Of a stretch of 64,000 nt of DNA, positions 18,429 through 26,152 are shown piece by piece. A program made the position numbers and the translations under genes. How positions within the stretch are numbered: the stretch's first letter is position 1; every line of letters starts with the position of its first letter. Origin of the DNA: Pseudogemmobacter faecipullorum (lineage in GTDB: Bacteria; Pseudomonadota; Alphaproteobacteria; Rhodobacterales; Rhodobacteraceae); contig NZ_JACDXX010000011.1 of assembly GCF_020539525.1 (NCBI RefSeq), positions 97,054 through 161,053 of the forward strand. The letters run 5' to 3'. The notes below the pieces were generated by a model. It saw nothing but the letters and a program-made list of their open reading frames with translations. It did no database searches and had not been told where the DNA came from.

Positions 18429-19466
18429 ATGGAAACCCTGCTGCGTCAGCTTGGACGCATCCCCGGCGCGCTGATGATCGTGCCTTTGTTCCTGGGCGCT
18501 GTGGTCGCCAGCCTGACCCCAGGCGTGCTGGAGCTGGGCAGCTTTACCACCGCTTTGTTCAAAAGCGGCCTGCCGGCCCTGATTGGCCTGTTCTTCTTCT
18601 GCGTCGGCGCACAGATCGATGTCCGCGCGGCGGTTCCGGCGGTAGAAAAGGGCATCGTGCTTTTGCTGGCGAAATACGGCATCGCGGTGCTGTTCGGCCT
18701 GTTTGTGGCTTTCGTCATGCCCGATGGCACGCTCTGGGGGCTTTTGCCGCTGGCGATCATTGCCGCCATGTCGAATTCCAATGGCTCGCTTTTCGTCGCG
18801 CTGACCTCAGAATTTGGCAATAAAACCGATAAGGGCGCGATTTCGGTGCTGTCGATCAATGACGGCCCCTTCCTGACCATGATCGCGCTTGGCGCGGCGG
18901 GTCTGGCAGAATTCCCGATGGCCGCCCTGCTGGCCGCTATTCTGCCGATGCTGATTGGCTTTATTCTGGGCAATACCAGCCCGACTGCGCGCAAATTCCT
19001 CGCTCCGGGTGAAAAGCTGATCATCCCCTTCGCGGCCTTCGCCATCGGCGCCGGGATCAATTTCTCGGTGCTGCTGTCCTCGGGCGCGATGGGCATCCTG
19101 CTTGGCCTGATGACCGTGGTGTTCTCGGGCGGCGCGGCGATGCTCGCCCTCTATCTCTGGCACGTTCTGCGCCGCCATCCGCGCCCGACCCGCAATATGG
19201 TTGCCGGTGCGGCAGAGGCCTCGACCGCCGGCAATGCGATTGCCACCCCGGCAGCGCTGGCGATGATCGATCCCTCGCTCGAGCCGATTGTCGGGATTGC
19301 TTCGGCCCAGGTGGCCACCGCTGTGGTCTGCACCGCCTTCACCATGCCGTTCTTCGTGGCCTGGCTGGCCTCATGGCAGCGCCGCAATGGCATCAGCCCG
19401 GAAGCGGAAGAAGCGTATTATGAGGGCCGCCCGCTGCCGGTGATGAAAGCCCATCCGGCCGAGTAA
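18429..19466 (+). CDS. 2-keto-3-deoxygluconate permease family transporter (KdgT-like)
   Basis: This 345-residue membrane protein has about ten hydrophobic helices and the family features SNSNGSLFVALTSEFG near residue 115 and AEASTAGNAIATPAAL near 265. The start chosen is ATG 18429, with GGGAGG eight bases upstream; an ATG at 18414 lies before that site. KdgT imports 2-keto-3-deoxygluconate in pectin-degrading bacteria. Here it shares a plus-strand operon with benD and faces catA, so it may carry an aromatic acid or a pathway intermediate. That substrate is inference only. Confidence 0.82.
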   Translation: METLLRQLGRIPGALMIVPLFLGAVVASLTPGVLELGSFTTALFKSGLPALIGLFFFCVGAQIDVRAAVPAVEKGIVLLLAKYGIAVLFGLFVAFVMPDGTLWGLLPLAIIAAMSNSNGSLFVALTSEFGNKTDKGAISVLSINDGPFLTMIALGAAGLAEFPMAALLAAILPMLIGFILGNTSPTARKFLAPGEKLIIPFAAFAIGAGINFSVLLSSGAMGILLGLMTVVFSGGAAMLALYLWHVLRRHPRPTRNMVAGAAEASTAGNAIATPAALAMIDPSLEPIVGIASAQVATAVVCTAFTMPFFVAWLASWQRRNGISPEAEEAYYEGRPLPVMKAHPAE

Positions 19467-19487
19467 CTCTGCCCGGCGCGCAAGACG

Positions 19488-19519
19488 ATCCGGGCCAGGC
19501 TGTGATGCCTGGCCCGGAT
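19488..19519. repeat. Stem-loop between the permease gene and benD
   Basis: A perfect 13-base inverted repeat, ATCCGGGCCAGGC (19488-19500) and GCCTGGCCCGGAT (19507-19519), with loop TGTGAT. No T run follows, so it may be an mRNA-protecting or partial-termination hairpin that sets the ratio of permease to BenD. Confidence 0.7.
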
Positions 19520-19551
19520 ATCTGATCTGACCCAAGGAAAGGAGCGCAGTT

Positions 19552-20328
19552 ATGCAGCGCTTTGAAGGAAAGAAGGCCGTCATCACCGGCGCGGCCCAGG
19601 GCATTGGCCGCCGCGTGGCCGAGCGTATGGCCGCCGAAGGGGCTGAGGTCGTGCTGATCGACCGCTCGGAGGAGCGCATCGCAGTGGCGGCGGCAATCCG
19701 TGCCGCAGGCGGTGTGGCGCATGAGATGGCGGCAGATCTGGAAACCTGGGCAGGATGCGTGGCGGCCCTGCAGTTCGGCGCCGATCAGATGGGGCAGGTC
19801 GATATTCTGGTGAATAATGTCGGCGGCACGATCTGGGCCCAGCCCTATGAATTCTACCAGCCGGATCAGATCGAGGCCGAGGTGCGCCGTTCGCTGTTCC
19901 CGACCCTGTTCTGCTGTCGCGCGGCGCTCGATCACATGCTGCCCCGTTCTGCCGGGGTGATTGTGAATGTCAGCTCGATTGCCACCCGCTCGCTGAACCG
20001 GGTGCCCTATGCGGCAGCAAAGGGCGGGGTGAATGCGATCACCGCCAGCCTGGCCTGGGAAGTGGCCGAGCGTGGCATCCGGGTGGTGGCCACCGCCCCG
20101 GGCGGCACCGAGGCGCCGCCTCGGGTCATTCCGCGCAATCCGAATGCCGAAAACGACCAGCGCGCCGATCACTATCAGACGATTGTCGATCAGACCATCG
20201 CCTCAAGTCTGATGAAACGCTATGGCACGCTTGATGAGCAGACCGGGGCGATCCTGTTCCTTGCCTCGGATGAAGCCTCTTATATCACCGGCGTGACCCT
20301 GCCGATCGGCGGCGGCGATCTGGGCTGA
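19552..20328 (+). CDS. benD: 1,6-dihydroxycyclohexa-2,4-diene-1-carboxylate dehydrogenase
   Basis: This 258-residue short-chain dehydrogenase oxidises and decarboxylates the benzoate cis-diol to catechol. The NAD-binding motif TGAAQGIG is at 12-19, and the active site has Ser141-Ser142, Tyr153 and Lys157 (VPYAAAKGG). BenD-typical blocks are NNVGGTIWAQPYEFY near 88, RRSLFPTLFCCRA near 112 and VATAPGGTEAPPR further on. The start has AAGGAG upstream. The benABC dioxygenase genes that make its substrate are missing from the window, so they must be elsewhere or another diol is used. Confidence 0.9.
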   Translation: MQRFEGKKAVITGAAQGIGRRVAERMAAEGAEVVLIDRSEERIAVAAAIRAAGGVAHEMAADLETWAGCVAALQFGADQMGQVDILVNNVGGTIWAQPYEFYQPDQIEAEVRRSLFPTLFCCRAALDHMLPRSAGVIVNVSSIATRSLNRVPYAAAKGGVNAITASLAWEVAERGIRVVATAPGGTEAPPRVIPRNPNAENDQRADHYQTIVDQTIASSLMKRYGTLDEQTGAILFLASDEASYITGVTLPIGGGDLG

Positions 20329-20361
20329 GCGCAGCTGCGCTCTGCAATCCTTGAAATCCAC

Positions 20362-20389
20362 AAAGCGCTGGCCAGAGGCCGGCGCTTTT
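20362..20389 (+). terminator. Terminator after benD
   Basis: The stem AAAGCGCTGGCC and GGCCGGCGCTTT has one mismatch, a 3-base loop and a short T run. It lies 33 bases after the benD stop. Confidence 0.7.
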
Positions 20390-20898
20390 GGCTCTCATGG
20401 CCCCATGATGTGCTGATGGCGATCCTTTCCGGGGCAGGAGGAGCCAGGATCACCGCATGCCGGCACCATAGAGTTCTGCGCTCAGGGGACTGGCTTCCTG
20501 CGCTGCAGCCCCGGGCTGGTCTGCGCCGCAACCGCCCCCCCAAGATCCCGCAAAAACCACGCGGGCTTTCACCCCTGAAAACCTGCCCCGGCCAGGCTCG
20601 TGCTGCTGAGGGGCAAGCGATTCTGATCTCGCATCCCTGTTGCGCTGTCCCGCTTACGTCCTGAAGCCTTCGGCAGGCCCGGCGGGGGTTTTGCCAGCCG
20701 AAACGGCCGTTCCGGCGCAAAACCTTTATGCTTTTCCTATAAAGTCGCCTGTCGGCTCATCTCGAAGCCCTATGCGCTCTCGCCCTATCTTCTGATCAGG
20801 CGCCCTGCGGTTCGCGTAACCAGCCGGAGCGCCATGCCCTCTGTTGCAACCCGGTGCCCGCAGCAGAGGGCCAACCCTGATCCAGGAGATTTCGCGAC
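20390..20898. other. Intergenic region upstream of the kdp operon
   Basis: About 510 bases between the benD terminator and the small gene in front of kdpF. No gene with a plausible start and family was recognised on either strand. A TATAAAG near 20739 and the AT-rich 20720-20745 stretch could belong to a kdp promoter, which KdpE would be expected to activate. No clear KdpE site was identified. Confidence 0.4.
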
Positions 20899-20979
20899 AT
20901 GGACATAATCGTTCTGGCCATAGCGGCCGGCTTCTTCGCCCTGATGTCTGGCTACATCCGGGTCTGCGAAAAGCTCTGA
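20899..20979 (+). CDS. Small membrane peptide gene preceding kdpF
   Basis: A 26-residue ORF starts with MDIIVLAIAAGFFALMSG, a single hydrophobic helix, and ends with a short polar tail RVCEKL. CAGGAG lies nine bases before the ATG. It is 13 bases from kdpF and clearly in the same transcript. Similar tiny one-helix proteins often sit just before kdpF in other bacteria and are left unannotated; this is recalled and not checked. A role in the Kdp complex next to KdpF is possible. Confidence 0.65.
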   Translation: MDIIVLAIAAGFFALMSGYIRVCEKL

Positions 20980-20992
20980 GGCGGAGACTGAT

Positions 20993-21082
20993 ATGCTTTT
21001 TGATTACATGCTGGGCGGCGGGGTGGCGGTCTTTGTGACCGCCTATCTGCTTTACGCCCTTGCCCGCCCCGAGCGGTTCTGA
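20993..21082 (+). CDS. kdpF: Potassium-transporting ATPase subunit KdpF
   Basis: A 29-residue single-helix peptide ([20 protein letters not shown]) that stabilises the KdpFABC complex in the inner membrane. It has the KdpF hallmark [12 protein letters not shown] at its C-terminus. A GCGGAG ribosome site lies six bases upstream. It sits directly before kdpA, as in other kdp operons. Confidence 0.88.
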   Translation: MLFDYMLGGGVAVFVTAYLLYALARPERF

Positions 21083-21099
21083 CCCGGAGGGCAGGCAAA

Positions 21100-22803
21100 A
21101 TGACATTCAATGGATGGATCCAGATCCTGATCTTTGTCGGGATCATTATCGCGCTGGTAAAGCCGCTTGGCGGCTATATCACCCGCGTTCTGGGCGGAGA
21201 GCGGAGCCTGCTCTCTCCCATTTTCGCTCCGCTCGAACGCGGCCTTTACCGCCTCTCGGGCATGCGTGAGCCGGAAGAACAGCACTGGACCGGCTATGCC
21301 GCAGCCATGCTGATGTTCAACCTTGCAGGCTTTTTGCTGCTCTATCTGATCCAGCGCTTCCAGGGTGCTTTGCCCTTCAATCCGCAGGGCTTTGCCGGAG
21401 TGGCGCCGGATCTGGCCTTCAACACCGCCGTCAGCTTCGTGACCAATACCAACTGGCAGGCCTATGGCGGGGAAACGAGCCTGAGCTATTTTACCCAGAT
21501 GGCCGGACTGGCGGTGCAGAATTTTGTCTCGGCCGCGACCGGCATCGCCATCGCCATCGCACTGATCCGGGCGTTTTCGCGCAAATCCGCCAGGAGTTTG
21601 GGCAATTTCTGGGTCGATATGACCCGCAGCACGCTTTATATTCTGCTGCCGGTCTGCGTGATCGGCGCCATGGTGCTGGTCTGGCAGGGGGTGCCGCAGA
21701 ACCTCGGCGCCTATACACTTGCCACCACGGTTGAGGGCGCGCCGCAGAGCATCGCCCAGGGGCCGGTGGCCTCGCAGATGATGATCAAACATCTGGGCAC
21801 CAATGGCGGCGGCTTCTTTAACGTCAATGCCGCGCATCCTTTCGAGAACCCGACCGCACTGACCAATCTGATCCATATGGTCTCGATCTTTGCCATTGGC
21901 GCGGCGCTGACCAATGTGTTCGGCCGTATGGTGGGCAATCCGCGGCAGGGCTGGGCGATCTTTGCCGCCATGGGCCTGTTGTTCCTCGCCGGGGTCACCA
22001 TCACCTGGTGGGCCGAGGCTGCGGGCAACCCGCTGCTGCATTCGCTGGGCCTTGAGGGCAGCAATATGGAGGGTAAGGAGGCCCGCTTCGGCATCCTCAG
22101 CTCGGCCCTCTTCGCGGTCGTCACCACCGCAGCTTCCTGCGGGGCGGTGATTGCCATGCATGACAGCTTCATGCCGCTCGGCGGCATGATCCCGATGATC
22201 AATATGATGCTGGGCGAGATCATCATCGGCGGTGTCGGCGCGGGTTTCTACGGTATTTTGCTGTTCGTGGTGCTGACGATCTTCGTCGCCGGGCTGATGG
22301 TGGGGCGCTCGCCCGAATATCTGGGCAAGAAGATCGAGGGCCGCGAGGTCAAGATGGCGATGCTGGCCATTCTGTGTCTGCCGCTGGCGATCCTTGGCTT
22401 CACCGCGATTGCTTTGGTGCTCCCGGCGGGCAGCGGCGCGATCTGGAACCCCGGCCCGCATGGCTTCTCAGAGGTGCTTTACGCCTATACTTCGGGCGCG
22501 GCCAATAATGGCTCCGCCTTTGGCGGGCTGTCGGCCAATACGCCCTGGTACAATATCACCATCGGGCTGGCGATGCTGATGGGGCGTTTCATGGTCATTC
22601 TGCCGGCGCTGGCCATTGCCGGATCGCTGGTGGGCAAGACCTCAGTGCCTGCCTCGGCCGGGACCTTCCCGACCCATGGGCCGCTCTTCGTCGGCCTCCT
22701 GATGGGCGTAATCCTGATCGTCGGCGGCCTGACCTTCCTGCCCGCCCTCGCCCTTGGCCCCATCGTCGAACATCTGGCGATGCAGCTGGGCCAGAGCTTC
22801 TGA
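21100..22803 (+). CDS. kdpA: Potassium-transporting ATPase subunit KdpA (channel-like subunit)
   Basis: This 567-residue membrane protein is the potassium-binding and translocating subunit, related to KtrB/Trk channels. Selectivity-loop motifs visible are [18 protein letters not shown] near residue 108, [19 protein letters not shown] near 230, and later [14 protein letters not shown]. Length matches the family. CGGAGG lies nine bases before the start. It is followed by an unusually long 214-base spacer before kdpB. Confidence 0.97.
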   Translation: MTFNGWIQILIFVGIIIALVKPLGGYITRVLGGERSLLSPIFAPLERGLYRLSGMREPEEQHWTGYAAAMLMFNLAGFLLLYLIQRFQGALPFNPQGFAGVAPDLAFNTAVSFVTNTNWQAYGGETSLSYFTQMAGLAVQNFVSAATGIAIAIALIRAFSRKSARSLGNFWVDMTRSTLYILLPVCVIGAMVLVWQGVPQNLGAYTLATTVEGAPQSIAQGPVASQMMIKHLGTNGGGFFNVNAAHPFENPTALTNLIHMVSIFAIGAALTNVFGRMVGNPRQGWAIFAAMGLLFLAGVTITWWAEAAGNPLLHSLGLEGSNMEGKEARFGILSSALFAVVTTAASCGAVIAMHDSFMPLGGMIPMINMMLGEIIIGGVGAGFYGILLFVVLTIFVAGLMVGRSPEYLGKKIEGREVKMAMLAILCLPLAILGFTAIALVLPAGSGAIWNPGPHGFSEVLYAYTSGAANNGSAFGGLSANTPWYNITIGLAMLMGRFMVILPALAIAGSLVGKTSVPASAGTFPTHGPLFVGLLMGVILIVGGLTFLPALALGPIVEHLAMQLGQSF

Positions 22804-22844
22804 GAGGCGCGCAACATGCAGATCAGGATCCCTCTTCCTGCGCA

Positions 22845-22894
22845 TTCCGCCCCGTTTTTGCGGGGCGGAAGAAAGATCCGGGGCCTGAGGCCCC
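22845..22894. repeat. Two hairpins in the kdpA-kdpB spacer
   Basis: The first hairpin is TTCCGCCCCG (22845-22854) with CGGGGCGGAA (22861-22870), a perfect 10-base stem with loop TTTTTG. The second is GGGGCC (22880-22885) with GGCCCC (22889-22894). Neither is followed by a T run. kdpA and kdpB are usually only a few bases apart, so this structured spacer is unusual and may tune subunit ratios or mRNA processing. Confidence 0.7.
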
Positions 22895-23017
22895 ACATTT
22901 CTCTCCCGCTCTGACAATCCTGGCGGCTGTTGTGACGATCCCTCGCCTTCTGCGCCCGAAATCCGGGCCCACCGGACCCGCCGCAAGCCGCGATAAATGA
23001 ACCTGCTGGAGTCTCTC

Positions 23018-25087
23018 ATGGACCAGTCCAAATCCGCGAGTATCTTTGATACTGGCATTCTGATACCGGCGGCGGGCGATGCCTTTCGCAAGCTCAGCCC
23101 AAAGGCAATGGCCCGCAACCCGGTGATGTTCGTCGTCGCCCTGGTCTCGGCCCTGACCACGGTTCTCCTGATCCGCGACATGCTGACCGGCGCCGCAAAT
23201 ACCGGCTTTTCACTGCAGGTTGTGGCCTGGCTCTGGTTTACCGTCTTCTTTGCCAATTTCGCCGAGGCCGTGGCCGAGGGCCGCGGCAAGGCCCAGGCGC
23301 AATCCCTGCGCCAGACCCGCTCTGATACCCAGGCCAGGCTGCTGAGCGGCACGGGTGAGGCTTTTCGAATCGTGCCCGGTAACAGCCTGAAGGTGGGCGA
23401 TATCGTGCTGGTCGAGCCGGGCGATATCATCCCCTCGGACGGCGAGGTGATCGAGGGCGTGGCCTCGGTGAATGAGGCGGCCATTACCGGTGAATCCGCC
23501 CCGGTGATCCGCGAAAGCGGCGGCGACCGCTCGGCGGTGACCGGCGGCACCCAGGTGCTGTCCGACCGGATCCGCGTGCGCATCACCGCCGCCGCCGGTT
23601 CGACCTTCATCGATAAGATGATCGCACTGGTCGAAGGGGCCGAGCGCCAGAAGACCCCGAACGAGATCGCGCTGAACATCCTTCTGGCGGGCATGACGCT
23701 GATCTTCGTGCTGGCCGTGGTCACCATCCCCAGCTTTGCCAGCTATGCCGGGGGCGCAGTGCCGGTCATCGTGCTGGTGGCTTTGTTCGTCACCCTGATC
23801 CCCACCACCATTGGTGCGCTGCTCTCGGCCATCGGCATTGCCGGTATGGACCGGCTGGTGCGCTTCAACGTGCTGGCCATGTCGGGCCGCGCGGTCGAGG
23901 CGGCGGGCGATGTGGATACGCTTTTGCTCGACAAGACCGGGACCATCACGCTCGGCAACCGTCAGGCCAGTGCCTTCCACCCGGTTTCTGGCGTCAGCGC
24001 TGAGGAGCTGGCCGATGCTGCCCAGCTGGCCTCGCTGGCGGATGAAACCCCCGAGGGCCGCTCGATTGTGGTGCTGGCCAAAGAGGAATACGGCATCCGC
24101 GGCCGCGATATGGCCAGGCTGAATGCGCATTTCGTGCCCTTCACCGCCCAGACCCGGATGAGCGGGGTGGATATCGATGGCACGAGCATCCGCAAGGGCG
24201 CGGTGGATGCGGTGCTGAAATATATCGGGCTGTCGGCATCCGCCACCGGCGACCGGCTGAACCCGGCCGGGCCGCGCGACGAGCTGCAGAGCATCGCGGA
24301 TGGCATCGCCCGACAGGGCGGCACGCCGCTGGCGGTGGTGCGCGATGGCCGCCTGCTCGGGGTCATCTGCCTCAAAGATATCGTCAAGGGCGGCATCCGC
24401 GAGCGCTTTGCCGAACTGCGCCGCATGGGCATCCGCACGGTGATGATCACCGGCGACAATCCGATGACCGCCGCCGCCATTGCCGCCGAAGCCGGGGTGG
24501 ATGATTTCCTTGCCCAGGCCACGCCGGAGATGAAACTGGCGCTGATCCGCGAGGAACAGGCAAAGGGCAAGCTGGTCGCCATGTGCGGCGACGGCACCAA
24601 TGATGCGCCTGCGCTCGCCCAGGCCGATGTCGGCGTGGCGATGAACACCGGCACCGTGGCCGCCCGCGAGGCCGGTAATATGGTCGATCTCGACAGTGAC
24701 CCCACCAAGCTGATTGAAGTGGTCGGGATCGGCAAACAGCTTCTGATGACGCGCGGCGCGCTGACCACTTTCTCAATCGCCAATGATATCGCCAAATATT
24801 TCGCCATCATCCCGGCGATGTTTCTGGCCTTTTATCCGCAGCTTTCGGGGCTGAACATCATGGGGCTGACCTCGCCGGAAAGCGCGATCCTCTCGGCGAT
24901 CATCTTCAACGCGCTGATCATTGTGGCGCTGATCCCGCTGGCGCTGAAAGGCGTGAAATACCGCCCGGTCGGCGCCGCTGCGCTCCTGTCGCGCAATCTG
25001 ATGATCTACGGGCTGGGCGGCATCCTCGTGCCTTTCGCCGGGATCAAACTCATCGATGTGGCGATCACCGCCGCAGGCCTTGTGTAA
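23018..25087 (+). CDS. kdpB: Potassium-transporting P-type ATPase subunit KdpB
   Basis: This 689-residue P-type ATPase hydrolyses ATP to drive potassium uptake. The phosphorylated Asp305 lies in [17 protein letters not shown] is near residue 160, and the hinge motif [16 protein letters not shown] is near 525. The start chosen is ATG 23018, with TGGAG six bases upstream; the in-frame ATG at 22997 has no ribosome site. It lies 13 bases before kdpC. Confidence 0.97.
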   Translation: MDQSKSASIFDTGILIPAAGDAFRKLSPKAMARNPVMFVVALVSALTTVLLIRDMLTGAANTGFSLQVVAWLWFTVFFANFAEAVAEGRGKAQAQSLRQTRSDTQARLLSGTGEAFRIVPGNSLKVGDIVLVEPGDIIPSDGEVIEGVASVNEAAITGESAPVIRESGGDRSAVTGGTQVLSDRIRVRITAAAGSTFIDKMIALVEGAERQKTPNEIALNILLAGMTLIFVLAVVTIPSFASYAGGAVPVIVLVALFVTLIPTTIGALLSAIGIAGMDRLVRFNVLAMSGRAVEAAGDVDTLLLDKTGTITLGNRQASAFHPVSGVSAEELADAAQLASLADETPEGRSIVVLAKEEYGIRGRDMARLNAHFVPFTAQTRMSGVDIDGTSIRKGAVDAVLKYIGLSASATGDRLNPAGPRDELQSIADGIARQGGTPLAVVRDGRLLGVICLKDIVKGGIRERFAELRRMGIRTVMITGDNPMTAAAIAAEAGVDDFLAQATPEMKLALIREEQAKGKLVAMCGDGTNDAPALAQADVGVAMNTGTVAAREAGNMVDLDSDPTKLIEVVGIGKQLLMTRGALTTFSIANDIAKYFAIIPAMFLAFYPQLSGLNIMGLTSPESAILSAIIFNALIIVALIPLALKGVKYRPVGAAALLSRNLMIYGLGGILVPFAGIKLIDVAITAAGLV

Positions 25088-25100
25088 GGAGGGCCCTTAA

Positions 25101-25685
25101 ATGGCTGGAAACACCATTCTCAGACAGATCCGTCCGGCGCTGGTCATGATCCTTGGCATGACCGCGATCACCGGCCTCGCCTATCCGCTGGCAATCACCG
25201 GCCTCGCCCAGGCCGTTTTCCCGCATCAGGCCAATGGCAGCCTGATCGAAAAAGACGGCGCGGTGATCGGCTCGGAGCTGATCGGCCAGGTCTTCACCGG
25301 GCCGGGCTATTTCCATGGCCGCCCCTCGGCCGCAGGCGCGGGCTATGATGCCAGCGCCTCGGCCGCCTCAAACCTCGGGCCGACCAGTGCCGCGCTGGTC
25401 GGGCGGGTCCGTGCCGAGGCCATAAGGCTGAGCGCCGAAAACGGCGGCCAGCCGGTACCGATTGATCTCGTCACCACCTCGGCCAGCGGCCTTGATCCGC
25501 ATATCTCGCCTGAGGCGGCCGCTTTCCAGGTGGAACGGGTGGCGGCGGCGCGCGGGATCGAGGCCTCGCGTTTGCGCCAGCTGCTGCGCGACCATACCAG
25601 GCCGCGTCTGCTGGGGGTGCTGGGTGAGCCGGTGGTCAATGTGCTGCAGCTCAATCTGGCGCTGGACGCGGCAATGCAGAGCTGA
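25101..25685 (+). CDS. kdpC: Potassium-transporting ATPase subunit KdpC
   Basis: This 194-residue subunit has one N-terminal membrane helix and a periplasmic domain that assists the KdpFABC complex. Recognisable parts are [18 protein letters not shown] near residue 17, [20 protein letters not shown] near 56, and [12 protein letters not shown] near 127. AAGGAGG lies just upstream. About 470 bases separate it from kdpD. Confidence 0.95.
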   Translation: MAGNTILRQIRPALVMILGMTAITGLAYPLAITGLAQAVFPHQANGSLIEKDGAVIGSELIGQVFTGPGYFHGRPSAAGAGYDASASAASNLGPTSAALVGRVRAEAIRLSAENGGQPVPIDLVTTSASGLDPHISPEAAAFQVERVAAARGIEASRLRQLLRDHTRPRLLGVLGEPVVNVLQLNLALDAAMQS

Positions 25686-25813
25686 GGGCGGCGGGGTCGG
25701 GTTGCCTGAGCCTCCTGGCCCTGTCCCATCCGCCGGCAGGCAGGCTGTATCCGGGCCTGATTTCCGGCAGACACCGCCGGATCGCGCCGTAAACCCATGA
25801 TCCGGAGGCACTT

Positions 25814-25930
25814 ATGCTGAGAAACACACCTGACCGCCTGGCCTGGTGCTTGCCGTTGAGGAAGGACGTCGTCCCCCGGAATGGCTTTGGCCTTCAGGCG
25901 GTCAGGGCGGCGAAACATCGCCCGATCTGA
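25814..25930 (+). CDS. Putative 38-residue ORF between kdpC and kdpD
   Basis: An ORF of 38 codons starts at ATG 25814, five bases after a good ribosome site (CCGGAGG), and stops at 25930. The product is basic (begins MLRNTPDRLAWC) with no recognised domain or membrane helix. It may be a leader peptide or simply chance coding. Only the ribosome site argues for translation. Confidence 0.3.
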   Translation: MLRNTPDRLAWCLPLRKDVVPRNGFGLQAVRAAKHRPI

Positions 25931-26152
25931 CAGAGTCAGGCCCGGAACCCGCCCGATCCTGTCAGGATTTTAATGTCATCCTGATCGGCTCCTCTCGCTT
26001 TCCTCTCTGAAAAAGTGAGAGGCTGGCGAGAGGGTCTCGGGCCGGACCCTCTCGTCTTGCGGCTGGCGGCGGGTTCCGGCCCGGGGCGCGCGCGCGTGCC
26101 AAAAGGCAGGGCGGCGCTGACAACACTGACAACACTGACAGCCCGAGGACAT
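25931..26152. other. Spacer before kdpD with an inverted repeat and short direct repeats
   Basis: An inverted repeat GAGAGGGTC (26028-26036) and GACCCTCTC (26045-26053) has an 8-base loop, preceded by a smaller CCTCTC/GAGAGG pair at 26002-26022. A short direct repeat of TGACAACAC lies near 26118-26140. No gene is seen. The region probably tunes kdpDE expression relative to kdpFABC or holds a separate promoter. Confidence 0.45.

Noticed and set aside
21052..22461. A 469-codon open frame on the minus strand
   Set aside because: It is antisense to kdpA, rich in Arg, His, Asp and Gln with no domain; a shadow of GC-rich codon bias.
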